Source: CAWUIO01 sp963922455 (GTDB lineage: Bacteria > Bacteroidota > Bacteroidia > Cytophagales > Microscillaceae). From it: a DNA stretch of 39,841 bases. The stretch lies in assembly GCA_963922455.1 (NCBI GenBank), contig CAWUIO010000063.1:1-39841 (forward strand), read 5' to 3'. Positions within the stretch are counted from its first letter, which is position 1. Each line of letters opens with the position of its first letter. The notes under the pieces are model-generated. The model was not told the origin of the DNA. It did not search any database and saw only the letters and a program-made list of their open reading frames with translations. Positions 1 to 7,980 of the stretch are shown here, in pieces. Both the position numbers and the translations under genes were made by a program.

Positions 1-2
1 TT

Positions 3-1001
3 GTGTTTCTGTCTGATTTCCTTATTCATGGCGGGGTGTTTAAGGCTGGTTTCTGGATTCAAGGCGGGGTGTTTAAGAGGGTACGTATATTTGGACCCAA
101 TACTTCTATTTTTCAATTAGTTCTATCGGCATATGTGACCTGGGAAATCGTCTTGGAGAGCAATTGTCGGATAAAGTCCCTCATTTTGTTCGGCAATATT
201 AAACCTAGCGGTGCCTTATATCTCAAAAATATTTCCCTAAGCGAATTACGCTTGGTTGATTTTGAAAATGAAGGGGTTCTCTCTTTATCAAGAGTTGTAG
301 CTTCAAGTCAAAATAGTGATATAGAAACCAAGCTTCTCATTAAAAATAGTAACCTGGGTAAGGCCACTTTCCTCGATGTAGATTTTAACTCCTTCACCCA
401 CAAAGTCATATCTGGCTCCAAAATTAATAACATTAGTACAGTTAAAACACATATTCCTCTCAAAGGAATATATACAAACTTTAAAGAAACTGAAAAAGGT
501 AAAATTCAAAAAGAACAAAACCCCCAAGAACTCTCCGAAATCTACAACCAGCTCTACCTGGCCATGCAAAAGCAAGGTAACCGCCAAATGGAAATGGAGT
601 ACTATGCCCAATATCTCCACTGGCAATTAAAAGCCTACTGGCAAGAAAAACCCAAAAACTGGGCGGGGATTGTTTCCCTGGAGTTTAACCGCTTCTCTAC
701 AAACTACAGCACCAACTGGCTACAAGGAGTATTGGGTATTTTGTTGATCGCATTCTTTTTTTACATAGTTACTTCTATGGCGATGGGTTATATCTACTAC
801 GAACCCGAAACCGTGTTTTACTACTTACAAAAACATATCATACAGTTTACCAAATTCTTACTCCCCACCCACGACTTTAACTTCATTAACGGGCGAGAAT
901 TAAATGCTTGGGCTATTATTTTTGACCTCCTAGGCCGCATCTTCATCGCCTTCTGGGTCTACCAAACCATCACGGCCTTTAGAAGGTTTGGGCGGAAATA
1001 A
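3..1001 (+). CDS. Membrane protein with repeat-rich N-terminus and C-terminal two-helix domain, 5' end missing
   Basis: The frame is open from the window edge, so this is probably the C-terminal part of a longer protein; no convincing start is visible. The first 30 residues repeat the motif GGVFK twice, 11 residues apart, matched by a 15 bp DNA repeat at 30-44 and 63-77. This resembles a beta-helix or pentapeptide-like repeat tract. Around residues 165-215 there is a charged, probably helical stretch rich in Gln, Glu and Lys. Two hydrophobic segments follow, WLQGVLGILLIAFFFYIV and the region around IIFDLLGRIFIAFWVYQTI, with a loop between them. The end FRRFGRK is basic. The pair of helices resembles a small channel-like module, but I do not recognise a named family. 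It converges with the next gene at a 4 bp gap. Confidence 0.7.
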   Translation: MFLSDFLIHGGVFKAGFWIQGGVFKRVRIFGPNTSIFQLVLSAYVTWEIVLESNCRIKSLILFGNIKPSGALYLKNISLSELRLVDFENEGVLSLSRVVASSQNSDIETKLLIKNSNLGKATFLDVDFNSFTHKVISGSKINNISTVKTHIPLKGIYTNFKETEKGKIQKEQNPQELSEIYNQLYLAMQKQGNRQMEMEYYAQYLHWQLKAYWQEKPKNWAGIVSLEFNRFSTNYSTNWLQGVLGILLIAFFFYIVTSMAMGYIYYEPETVFYYLQKHIIQFTKFLLPTHDFNFINGRELNAWAIIFDLLGRIFIAFWVYQTITAFRRFGRK

Positions 1002-1005
1002 TCTC

Positions 1006-1209
1006 TTATAATTGACTGTATACCAAACAAGCCTGAATATCCTCCACTTCCAAGTCTGGATAATCTTCTAATATCTCCTTTTGGCTCATCCCTGCCGCCA
1101 ACAAATCTAAAACCATCTCCACCGGAATGCGCATATTTCGGATAGAGGGCTTGCCAAATAAGATATCCGGATTTAGGCTTATTCTTTTTAATAAAGAAGT
1201 ATTGTCCAT
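1006..1209 (-). CDS. DUF433 domain protein (VapB-type antitoxin-like)
   Basis: A 67-residue protein that is essentially one DUF433 domain. It shows the family pattern RISLNPDILFGKPSIRN, then IPVEMVLDLLAAGMS and ILEDYPDLEVEDIQACL, a small winged-helix-like DNA-binding fold. Members are usually encoded beside a DUF5615 (PIN-like) toxin and are thought to act as antitoxins. Here the downstream side is occupied by the convergent membrane-protein gene, and no DUF5615 frame is seen in the 90 bp upstream or further on, so it looks like an orphan. It starts at an ATG after an AT-rich stretch. Family assignment is firm; an antitoxin role is inference. Confidence 0.85.
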   Translation of the reverse strand: MDNTSLLKRISLNPDILFGKPSIRNMRIPVEMVLDLLAAGMSQKEILEDYPDLEVEDIQACLVYSQL

Positions 1210-1301
1210 TTTTTTGTTTTTCTAAAACTGATTTCAATTAAGTTACTTCTATTCAGGGATAAAACAATACTTTAATGGTAATCAAAGGACATCAATAAGC
1301 A

Positions 1302-2669
1302 CTAGCCCTCCTCCCTTGCCTCCTGAATCCCATCCAAAATAAAAGGCATCAACTCCGATACAGTCGGGTGCACCAAGACCACTTTGCGGTAGTGCCGGCA
1401 GGGAATCTCACTATGCATAATGGTAGCAAACATATTGATGATTTCATCGCCCCCTACGCCTAGGATGGAAGCCCCTAGGATGAGATCCGTTTCGGCGTCT
1501 ACGAGGAGTTTGGCAAATCCCTTGGTTTCGCCCATTTCCTTGGCCCGGCTGATGCGGCTCATCGGGCGGACAGCTTTGAGGATCTTGCGGCCCGTGGCCA
1601 GGGCTTGCTTTTCGGTCATACCCACCCGGCCCAGGGGAGGGTCGGTGAAGAGCCCATAAATGACGTGGCGCTGGGAGAGGGCCCGCTCGCCGCCGAAGAG
1701 GTGGTCCAGGACAATTTCCGCGTCATTGACGGAGGTGTGGGTGAAGGCTCCGTGGCCGTTGACGTCACCGAGGGCGAATACGTTCTCGACATTGGTGCGG
1801 CAGAGCTCATCTACTACAATAAAGCCCCGCTCATTGAGCTCAATGCCGGCAGCTTCGGCTCCAATTTTGTCGGAATTGGGGGTACGCCCAATGGCCATCA
1901 ATACGTGGGAGGCCTGGATACTTTCCCGGTCCTCAAAATCGATTTGCACACCATCGCCATGCGGACTAAGAAGCTTGGTTTTGGCGTTTAAAATAATTTG
2001 TATCCCTTCTTCCTCCAAAAATGCCTGGATGGTATCGGCTACGTCTTTGTCCTCCCGGGGCATCAATTGGCCATCTCGCTGCACAAGGCTTACTTCAGAA
2101 CCCAATCGGCGGAATACTTGGGCAAACTCAACCCCAATGTAGCCTCCCCCCATAATGAGTAGGTGGGAAGGAAGTTCTGTAAGATCTAATAAACCTTCAC
2201 TATCCAGCCCGCGGACCGTGTCCAATCCGGGAATAGGCGGGTTTCTGGGGCGGGTGCCCACATTGATGTATATTTTTTTGCCTTCTATAACTTGCTCCCC
2301 GACCTGGATCTGGTTTTGGGAAATAAACTCCCCCCAGCCCATAATCAGGTCTACATTTTCGGTACTATTCATCCAGTTGGTGAGGCCCTGGTTGGATCCC
2401 TGACGGATTTCGTTCATACGCTCCATGACCCGCTCAAAATTGACCGTGATTTCTCCAGTGTTAAACCCGTAGAAGTCACCCTTTCGGGCCAAGTGCATGG
2501 CCTTAGCGCAAGCCACCATCGTTTTGGTAGGGGTACAGCCGTAGTTGACACAACTACCGCCTACTTTGTGGCCTTCGATGACGGCAATGGAGTCTCCAGT
2601 GGGGATTAGTTTGCCCAGTAAGGTGCCCGTAGCCTGGCCGGTACCGAGAATAATGTGATCGTAGGTCAT
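1302..2669 (-). CDS. FAD-dependent pyridine nucleotide-disulfide oxidoreductase (mercuric reductase / lipoamide dehydrogenase-like)
   Basis: 455 residues, the usual length for class I flavin disulfide reductases. It has an N-terminal FAD-binding stretch (ILGTGQATG), the redox pair Cys40 and Cys45 in GGSCVNYGCTPTK, an NAD(P)-binding motif near residue 175 (MGGGYIGVEFAQ), a second FAD contact (NVFALGDVNGHGAFTH) and a C-terminal dimerisation domain with His434 and Glu439 in HPTVSELM. It is soluble and cytoplasmic. Members of this branch are often named mercuric reductase, but it lacks an N-terminal heavy-metal domain, the C-terminal Cys pair of MerA and any mer neighbours, so the substrate is unknown. 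It is not beside 2-oxoacid dehydrogenase genes, which argues against a dedicated lipoamide dehydrogenase. Confidence 0.88.
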   Translation of the reverse strand: MTYDHIILGTGQATGTLLGKLIPTGDSIAVIEGHKVGGSCVNYGCTPTKTMVACAKAMHLARKGDFYGFNTGEITVNFERVMERMNEIRQGSNQGLTNWMNSTENVDLIMGWGEFISQNQIQVGEQVIEGKKIYINVGTRPRNPPIPGLDTVRGLDSEGLLDLTELPSHLLIMGGGYIGVEFAQVFRRLGSEVSLVQRDGQLMPREDKDVADTIQAFLEEEGIQIILNAKTKLLSPHGDGVQIDFEDRESIQASHVLMAIGRTPNSDKIGAEAAGIELNERGFIVVDELCRTNVENVFALGDVNGHGAFTHTSVNDAEIVLDHLFGGERALSQRHVIYGLFTDPPLGRVGMTEKQALATGRKILKAVRPMSRISRAKEMGETKGFAKLLVDAETDLILGASILGVGGDEIINMFATIMHSEIPCRHYRKVVLVHPTVSELMPFILDGIQEAREEG

Positions 2670-2929
2670 AGCAAAAAAATTTGAGGGTGAAGCCTAAAAA
2701 ATGTAGGATAAAGAAAAGGAAAATCGAGAGGATTGCCAATACTAAGGGGAGTGGAAAATTGTTAAAAAAAGAGCTGGATATATACGTTCAGCAAGGCTGG
2801 CTTCGCTAGCAGATCTCTACGGGATGAGGAGGTGAAGAATGGAAAATGTTTACAGAAGTCACCAGGTGAACCTTGAGTCATGCCCTCGCTTCCATCTCTC
2901 CTCTCTCCTCCCTGCTCTCTTCTCTTGTC

Positions 2930-3015
2930 CCATTTCCCGGTTCTCGGCTCCCGGCTCCCATTTCCCGGTTCTCGGTTCCCGTTTCCCGGTTCTCGGCTCC
3001 CGGTTCTCGGCTCCC
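2930..3015. repeat. Degenerate tandem repeat of TTCCCGGTTCTCGGCTCCCGG type
   Basis: The stretch consists of short units such as TTCCCGGTTCTCGG and CTCCCGG repeated about four to six times with small changes (CTC or TTC, ATTT or GTTT). It is preceded by a pyrimidine-rich tract of TCTCC repeats from about 2895. On the minus strand it reads as GGGAGCCGAGAACC units. It lies 6 bp from the first copy of the dispersed structured repeat and has no spacers, so it is a minisatellite, not CRISPR. Frames read through it are compositional artefacts. Confidence 0.8.
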
Positions 3016-3021
3016 TTCTTC

Positions 3022-3149
3022 AGCTTAGGGATGGAGCGGCCTGTTTGAGCTCGCTGTGGGATGCGCGTTGGCCAGCGAGTAGCGAGAGCCCGACCCGCGC
3101 CGGGAAGTACGCCCCTAGGGAAACCCCATGTCCTAAGCGCGGGGAAGCT
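3022..3149 (+). repeat. Dispersed structured intergenic repeat, copy 1
   Basis: This copy starts AGCTTAGGGATGGAGCGG and ends GCGCGGGGAAGCT. Both ends of the closing stem differ from the usual GGCTT/AAGCC and still pair (AGCTT 3022-3026 with AAGCT 3145-3149). The second arm is CTCGCTG (3050-3056) with CAGCGAG (3073-3079). The third is CCCGCGC (3094-3100) with GCGCGGG (3137-3143). It lies between two minus-strand genes, directly after a minisatellite and before a strong terminator. Confidence 0.85.
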
Positions 3150-3173
3150 CCTTAGCAAACCACGCTTTAAAAC

Positions 3174-3206
3174 AAAAAAGAATACCCCAGAAGCGTATTC
3201 TTTTTT
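3174..3206. terminator. Bidirectional intrinsic terminator
   Basis: A perfect 12 bp inverted repeat, AAAAAAGAATAC and GTATTCTTTTTT, encloses a 9 nt loop. Each strand reads as a stem ending in a T run. It lies about 150 bp after the stop of the minus-strand gene at 3352-3702, which it probably terminates. Confidence 0.8.
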
Positions 3207-3351
3207 ATTCATTACAATTCAGGTAAAAGGTCCCTGATTACTCGAGGGAACTTGTCTTTGCTCTTCGGAAAAAGTAACGGGTGATAAAAATTCCGTGATC
3301 GGTATTCCCCACCGAACTGCTTTCTACCCCGCTTAGCACGTGGGCTAAATC

Positions 3352-3702
3352 CTATCCTTCTTCCAACATGGAGTTGATTTTGGAGGTAATGAGCACATCA
3401 TTGGACGCGATATTTTGAAAACGAATCCCACCTAGGTTGAAGAAATTAAGCAATTTGGTTTCCTCAAAGTCCTTGACCCGGATCTCCTTACGGTTTGCCT
3501 TATTGCGCTGGTCATTTTCGGCACTCCGGGTACTGGTATAGGCTTCGTGATTCCGTTCGGCGTCGGAGGAGATAATGCGGGAACGGCCCACCCCAGAAGG
3601 AACAATAGATTCCACACTGGTAACTACCTTGTATTCATAGGTTTGGGCTTGTAATGCCGTGAAAGAGAGGGTGAAGAACGCGATTAAAAAAAGATTTCTC
3701 AT
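3352..3702 (-). CDS. Small secreted protein of unknown function
   Basis: 116 residues beginning with a clear signal peptide (MRNLFLIAFFTLSFTALQA, likely cut before QTYEYK). The mature part is polar and alpha/beta in character. It reads YEYKVVTSVESIVPSGVGRS, then a stretch rich in Arg, Asn and Glu, then FFNLGGIRFQNIASNDVLITS. I do not recognise the family. The tone (YEYKVVTSVES at the start of the mature chain) resembles small Bacteroidota exported proteins of unknown role. It is probably monocistronic, followed by the terminator at 3174-3206, and lies divergent to the holin-like gene. Confidence 0.7.
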   Translation of the reverse strand: MRNLFLIAFFTLSFTALQAQTYEYKVVTSVESIVPSGVGRSRIISSDAERNHEAYTSTRSAENDQRNKANRKEIRVKDFEETKLLNFFNLGGIRFQNIASNDVLITSKINSMLEEG

Positions 3703-3965
3703 GGTTATTGGTTAAATGTTATAAGCTGTTGGTTGTGGGTACTAACGGGAAAAGGGAGGCGATCATCCTAGAATTATGGCCCATTAACTTGACATTATCA
3801 TCGCATTAACACCTCAAACAAAGGGCTTTAGGCCATAGCTTTTTCAAATGCTTTAAAACCGGGCTTTGATAAGCCGATTAAAAAAATTTTAGCAAAATCA
3901 TTTTACATTTTGATCCTCGAGAAATTCATGTATATTTCCCCATCACCTGATAAACACTTTATACA

Positions 3966-4316
3966 ATGCAAATACTTTTTCAATTGGCCGTAAGTGCCCT
4001 CGTTATTTTTGCGGTAGCCAATCGCTCCCAAGACGTTCAAGTAGCCAGTTTTGCCTGGGCTTTTGTCGTGGCCCTCGCTTTGGGTTTATTAAACTTTTTT
4101 GTGGGTTGGATTTTCGTTAAGATCATCAGTGTGGCTACATTGGGTATTTTTTATTTCACCGGGCTAACTTTTATTATCCGCCTCGTTGTGAGTGGTATTT
4201 TCATTGAACTTATTGATCAGTTTACTGATAAATTTAATACCAAGGGCATTCTTCCTTCTTTGTACTTAGCCTTACTTTTAGCGATCGCGAACACCTTGGT
4301 GGGCTATTTTCTGTAG
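3966..4316 (+). CDS. Phage holin family 4 (YvlD-like) membrane protein
   Basis: 116 residues made almost wholly of four hydrophobic helices. They are approximately residues 5-20, 28-55, 58-80 and 96-116, with a short polar loop (DQFTDKFNTKG) before the last. Length and layout match the Phage_holin_4_2 / YvlD family of small chromosomal inner-membrane proteins, whose function is not settled despite the name. There is no lysis gene or phage neighbourhood. A possible promoter upstream is TTTTG near 3908 with TATATTTC near 3931, close to the Bacteroidota consensus. Confidence 0.75.
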   Translation: MQILFQLAVSALVIFAVANRSQDVQVASFAWAFVVALALGLLNFFVGWIFVKIISVATLGIFYFTGLTFIIRLVVSGIFIELIDQFTDKFNTKGILPSLYLALLLAIANTLVGYFL

Positions 4317-4335
4317 ATGTTTGGATGCGGGCCCA

Positions 4336-4352
4336 AAGGGGGGACTCCCCTT
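4336..4352 (+). terminator. Short GC-rich hairpin after the holin-like gene
   Basis: AAGGGG and CCCCTT form a 6 bp stem with a 5 nt loop, 20 bp after the stop codon at 4316, followed by ATTTC. The T run is weak, so it is only a candidate terminator. Confidence 0.4.
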
Positions 4353-4430
4353 ATTTCATCTCGAGTCCATGAGCAGTTTGCCCGTTTAAAAAATATTAGG
4401 ACCTATTGGCGTTTGAAGGGGAAGTCTTGG

Positions 4431-4561
4431 GGCTTCCCCGCGCTATGACAGAAGGTGCCGAACGAAACCCATCCTTAAGGGCGCGGGTCGGGCTCTCGCT
4501 ACTCGCTGCCTTTACGCGCATGGCCAACACGAGCTCAAACAGGCCGCTCCATCCCTAAGCC
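4431..4561 (-). repeat. Dispersed structured intergenic repeat, copy 2
   Basis: Read on the minus strand it begins GGCTTAGGGATGGAGCGG and ends GCGCGGGGAAGCC. The closing stem is GGCTT/AAGCC, the second arm CTCG/CGAG with GCC/GGC inside, and the third CCCGCGC/GCGCGGG. It fills much of the 400 bp gap between the holin-like gene and the trehalase gene. Confidence 0.85.
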
Positions 4562-4720
4562 AAAAAGCATCTAATGTAAGTACTTCTAAATAAGTATTTA
4601 AGAAACTGTTTACATGTAATCTCCTGGGCTCAAGTTTGCGTATCTTCTTTTCTTTGCCCCCCAGATTCCAAAAAAAGCTGTAATTTGGAGCCGATTTGAA
4701 ATCTCATAAAATAGACAATA

Positions 4721-6343
4721 ATGCGTGCCTCCACTTTCATGTTTTTACTCTTTTTACTCTTTTTTACTGGGCAATGCCGCCAAACCGCCCCAAGTGATGC
4801 CCAAAGGAGCCTGGCCCAAGACCTCCCACCCCCGCAAACGTCCCGGGAAGATCCGGCAAAACGATTGGGAGAATTTTTTATCGCCGTCCAACAAAGTGAC
4901 TTGTTTGAAGACAGTAAAACCTTTGTTGACTGCTTGCCCAAAACCAGCGACTCCCTCATTGTAGCCCAATACCTAGCCACCAAAGACCAAGCAGATTTTG
5001 ACCTTAAAGCCTTTTTTGAGCGCTATTATGAGCTTCCCCCGGCAGTGGGGGCCGATAGTAAGTTCGTAGCCGATACCAGTCGCCCTATCCAAGAGCATAT
5101 TGATGCCCTATGGGATGTATTGGGCCGGGAAGCTGACCAAGATATCCCTGGCAGTACCCTTATCCCCTTACCTAATCCCTATATTGTTCCGGGAGGACGT
5201 TTTCGGGAAGTGTATTATTGGGATAGCTACTTTACGATGCTGGGCTTGATTCAGTCTGGACGCCTAGCCCTTGTACGAAATATGTTGGACAATTTTGCTT
5301 TTTTGATCCGCGAAATCGGCCACATCCCCAATGGCAACCGAAGCTATTACAACTCTCGGTCTCAGCCTCCTTTCTTTTCGGCCATGGTTCGCCTTCTCGT
5401 AGATGAAGAAGGGCCAAAGGTTTGGGAAAATTACCTCGAGGCCATGGAACTTGAATATGGCTTTTGGATGGAAGGACTTGCCCAAGCCACCAGCTTTGCT
5501 CCCAGCCAAGAGCACGTGGTTTTATTGGATGAAAAATATATACTTAACCGCTACTGGGATGCCCTCGATACGCCCCGACCGGAGGGTTATAAAGAAGACC
5601 TCGAGACGGCAGCCTCATCTGATAACAAAGAGCAAGTATACCGTGATTTACGATCGGCCGCCGAATCGGGCTGGGATTTTTCCAGTCGTTGGTTTCGGGA
5701 TGAAAAAAATATTAAAAGCATTCATACTACCGAAATTATCCCAGTAGACCTGAACGCCCTGCTTTACCACTTGGAAGCAAGTTTAGCCGAAGCTTGGTTG
5801 GCGGCGGGGGAACCTGAAAAGAGTGAGATCTACTTAAAAAAATCAAATGAGCGCAAAGAAGCCCTACTAAAATACTGTTGGAATGCTGAAACCGGTTTTT
5901 TCCAAGATTATGATTATGAAGCCCAAACTTTTACTCCGGTTCTTTCTCTAGCGGGTATGTACCCTCTGTTTTTTGGTTTAGCTACTCAAGACCAAGCCCA
6001 AAAATGTGCCGTACTCATAGAGCGTGACTTTCTCCAAGAAGGAGGTTTACTCAGCACCTTAAACGAAACGGGCGAACAGTGGGATGCCCCCAATGGCTGG
6101 GCGCCCCTGCAATGGATTAGCGTTGCCGGGTTGAAACGCTATGGACTAAATAGCCTTGGAAATACCATCCGCGAACGGTGGGTCAACTTGAATACCCGAG
6201 TATATAAAAACACCGGTAAACTTTTTGAAAAGTACAATGTCGTAGATATGGGCTTAGAAGGTGGAGGCGGTGAGTACCCTACCGTAGAAGGATTTGGTTG
6301 GACCAATGGCGTTTTGATGCAGTTTTTAAGTGAGATGAAATAA
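4721..6343 (+). CDS. treA: Periplasmic alpha,alpha-trehalase (GH37)
   Basis: 540 residues with both glycoside hydrolase 37 signatures. PGGRFREVYYWDSY lies at residues 157-170 and QWDAPNGWAP lies near residue 455. It also shows the ESGWDFSSRW segment carrying the family's catalytic acid Asp, and FEKYNV followed by a Gly-rich GLEGGGGEY near the C-terminus, where the catalytic base Glu sits in characterised trehalases. The N-terminus (MRASTFMFLLFLLFFTGQC) is a signal sequence; Cys19 could be lipidated, but the preceding TGQ is not a classic lipobox. It would split trehalose to two glucoses outside the cytoplasm. It stands alone, with no trehalose transporter or synthesis gene beside it. Confidence 0.93.
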   Translation: MRASTFMFLLFLLFFTGQCRQTAPSDAQRSLAQDLPPPQTSREDPAKRLGEFFIAVQQSDLFEDSKTFVDCLPKTSDSLIVAQYLATKDQADFDLKAFFERYYELPPAVGADSKFVADTSRPIQEHIDALWDVLGREADQDIPGSTLIPLPNPYIVPGGRFREVYYWDSYFTMLGLIQSGRLALVRNMLDNFAFLIREIGHIPNGNRSYYNSRSQPPFFSAMVRLLVDEEGPKVWENYLEAMELEYGFWMEGLAQATSFAPSQEHVVLLDEKYILNRYWDALDTPRPEGYKEDLETAASSDNKEQVYRDLRSAAESGWDFSSRWFRDEKNIKSIHTTEIIPVDLNALLYHLEASLAEAWLAAGEPEKSEIYLKKSNERKEALLKYCWNAETGFFQDYDYEAQTFTPVLSLAGMYPLFFGLATQDQAQKCAVLIERDFLQEGGLLSTLNETGEQWDAPNGWAPLQWISVAGLKRYGLNSLGNTIRERWVNLNTRVYKNTGKLFEKYNVVDMGLEGGGGEYPTVEGFGWTNGVLMQFLSEMK

Positions 6344-6354
6344 TTTAGGCCTTC

Positions 6355-6401
6355 CCCAGCCACCTCCTTCATCCACAAACTTTTGAAGGAAGGTAGCTGG
6401 G
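6355..6401 (+). terminator. Long hairpin after the trehalase gene
   Basis: CCCAGC pairs with GCTGGG, and inside it CCTCCTTC pairs with GAAGGAAGG with one bulged base. It begins 12 bp after the trehalase stop. No T run follows, so it may be a terminator or an mRNA 3'-end stabilising structure. The remaining sequence to 6623 holds no gene I can support. Confidence 0.45.
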
Positions 6402-6623
6402 TTAAGAAAAGCAAGGATGTAAGAATAAACGGCTAGGGATCATCCTTCACGCAAGAGATGGGTAGCAAATCCCTAGGAGGAAGAAATACTTGCCCAAGAT
6501 TGGTACTACTTCTTATAACACCTACCCATATCCCCCTACTTCTTACTTGAGTACGCTATTTCTGTTCATTCCTTTAACTTCATTGCTCCAAATTTGTAAT
6601 CTTATAAAAAGATCTATAAGTCT

Positions 6624-7076
6624 ATGGAGATTATACTAAATACAGAATTTCTCATCGCCCAGGTAGGTCAAAAAGAATCTCTTATTCACTTAGAATGGTA
6701 CCCCCGAAGTGCTGAGCTAAGTGAGGAAGCCTACAAAATCATTCTTTTACAATTATCCGATTTTGTACTTAGCCAAAACATCCAATTTTGGCTAGGAAAC
6801 ACTAAAAATTTTGGATTTGCTATTCCCCCTGATTTACAAGAATGGACTTCTGGTACCTTTACTAGCCGCTTAATTAAGTCTGGCCTACAAAAAATGGCCT
6901 TGCTTATTCCCTCTTCATATGTAGCTAATTTGGCCGTTCAACAAACGGTTGCGCACATGGAAAATGTTCTCTTGGGTAAAAAATTGCAAATCTGTTATTT
7001 TGATAAGGTAGAGGATGCCTATAAATGGCTAATAGAAGATATTCCCGAAATCTTAAAACCCTTAAAATTTTCCTAA
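6624..7076 (+). CDS. Uncharacterised 150-residue cytoplasmic protein
   Basis: It has no signal peptide or membrane segment. The sequence alternates beta strands and amphipathic helices: MEIILNTEFLIAQV, then WYPRSAELSEEAYKIILLQL, WLGNTKNFGFAIPPDLQEW and CYFDKVEDAYKWLIEDI. The layout, with a strand, a helix carrying 'EEAYK', then 'DAYKWL' at the end, is like small SpoIIAA/STAS-like proteins common in Bacteroidota. I cannot name a family with confidence. It is preceded by an AT-rich leader and followed within 11 bp by copy 3 of the dispersed repeat, which separates it from the convergent VWA gene. Confidence 0.6.
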   Translation: MEIILNTEFLIAQVGQKESLIHLEWYPRSAELSEEAYKIILLQLSDFVLSQNIQFWLGNTKNFGFAIPPDLQEWTSGTFTSRLIKSGLQKMALLIPSSYVANLAVQQTVAHMENVLLGKKLQICYFDKVEDAYKWLIEDIPEILKPLKFS

Positions 7077-7086
7077 TATGTCGGTT

Positions 7087-7214
7087 GGCTTAGGGATGGA
7101 GCGGCCTGTCTGAGCCCGCCGCTGCTTGTGCGTTGGCCGGCGAGTAGCGAGAGCCCGACCCGCGCCGGGTAGATAGGTCCAAGGGGCTTCATCCTTTTTT
7201 TAAGCGGGGAAGCC
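7087..7214 (+). repeat. Dispersed structured intergenic repeat, copy 3
   Basis: It begins GGCTTAGGGATGGAGCGG (7087) and ends GCGGGGAAGCC (7214). The second arm is CGCCG with CGGCG, replacing the CTCGCTG/CAGCGAG of copy 1. The third arm is CCCGC with GCGGG. It lies between convergent genes. Confidence 0.85.
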
Positions 7215-7269
7215 CCTCTTTTCCTCTTCCATATGCACACGTGAGCGGCATCTTCTTAGCTTAATCAGC

Positions 7270-7944
7270 TTAAAAGCTAATCTGCTGGTTGTTGGCCGTA
7301 CTCGATATAGACTGGCTAATGAAATTAATCATCTTTCGGATTTCCGCTCCACTCGTCCCAACTTTTGCCAGGTGTTGTATCCCCATAGACTTTTGGGCGT
7401 CTTCAAAAACGGAAGCGTGACCGACCCCAAATAAAATGGTAGTAAAGGAAAATGCATTCTGCTCTTGAGTAAGGATATCATCCAGTTTTTGCTTTACCTG
7501 ATTAGCCCGAATATTGGAGCTATTGTCACCTCCATCGGTGATGATAAAAATCAATGTTTTGGCAATAACCCCGGAGGCCTCAAGGTTTTCTCTGTACTGG
7601 AGGGCACTGTCCAGTCCCTGAACCGTGGCCTGAAATAAGGCAGTTGCCCTCCCCTCTGGCTTAAACTGCATCTTAGGAATCTGGGCAATGGGCTGAAAAC
7701 CCGTCTTCACGCGAACCTGCTCATTAAACTCTATGATGGAGACCATTAATTGATCGGCCACATGAGACTTTTGCATGGTCTCAGTAAAGTCATTAAAGGC
7801 GTGATTTAAGTCGTTTACATAACTTGTGATGGAGGGAGAAATATCTACGATGAAAACGGCATTGATCGTCTCATCTACCTGAATATCTTCCGGATTGAAG
7901 TTATTAAAGGAAAGGTTAAAGTCTACATTATCTAAGTCACTCAT
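7270..7944 (-). CDS. Cytoplasmic von Willebrand factor A domain protein
   Basis: 224 residues forming one VWA domain without signal peptide or membrane helix. The metal-ion-dependent adhesion site is intact: Asp34-x-Ser36-x-Ser38 in DISPS, a Thr in GRATALFQ, and the later Asp in FIITDGGDNS. The N-terminus reads DLDNVDFNLSFNNFNPEDI. It resembles TerY-like cytosolic VWA proteins, but no ter, MoxR-ATPase or kinase gene is nearby. It lies 36 bp after the nicotinamidase-like gene on the same strand and is probably co-transcribed with it. A metal-dependent protein-binding role is family knowledge; the partner is unknown. Confidence 0.8.
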   Translation of the reverse strand: MSDLDNVDFNLSFNNFNPEDIQVDETINAVFIVDISPSITSYVNDLNHAFNDFTETMQKSHVADQLMVSIIEFNEQVRVKTGFQPIAQIPKMQFKPEGRATALFQATVQGLDSALQYRENLEASGVIAKTLIFIITDGGDNSSNIRANQVKQKLDDILTQEQNAFSFTTILFGVGHASVFEDAQKSMGIQHLAKVGTSGAEIRKMINFISQSISSTANNQQISF

Positions 7945-7980
7945 ACGTGTAGCATTTAGGGTTGATAAATGGATGGGGGA

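Noticed and set aside
1302..2669. Mercury-resistance determinant
   Set aside because: The enzyme lacks the MerA C-terminal Cys pair and heavy-metal domain, and there are no mer neighbours.
2930..3015. Possible CRISPR array
   Set aside because: Units are short, adjacent and degenerate, without unique spacers, and there are no cas genes.
2839..3212. Open frames on both strands through the minisatellite and repeat copy 1, with GKREPRTGK- or PGSRLPVLG-like repeats
   Set aside because: They are products of the tandem DNA repeat and the structured repeat, with no start context or family resemblance.
3966..4316. Phage remnant, because of the holin-family name
   Set aside because: The family is widespread on chromosomes, and no endolysin, tail or integrase gene is nearby.
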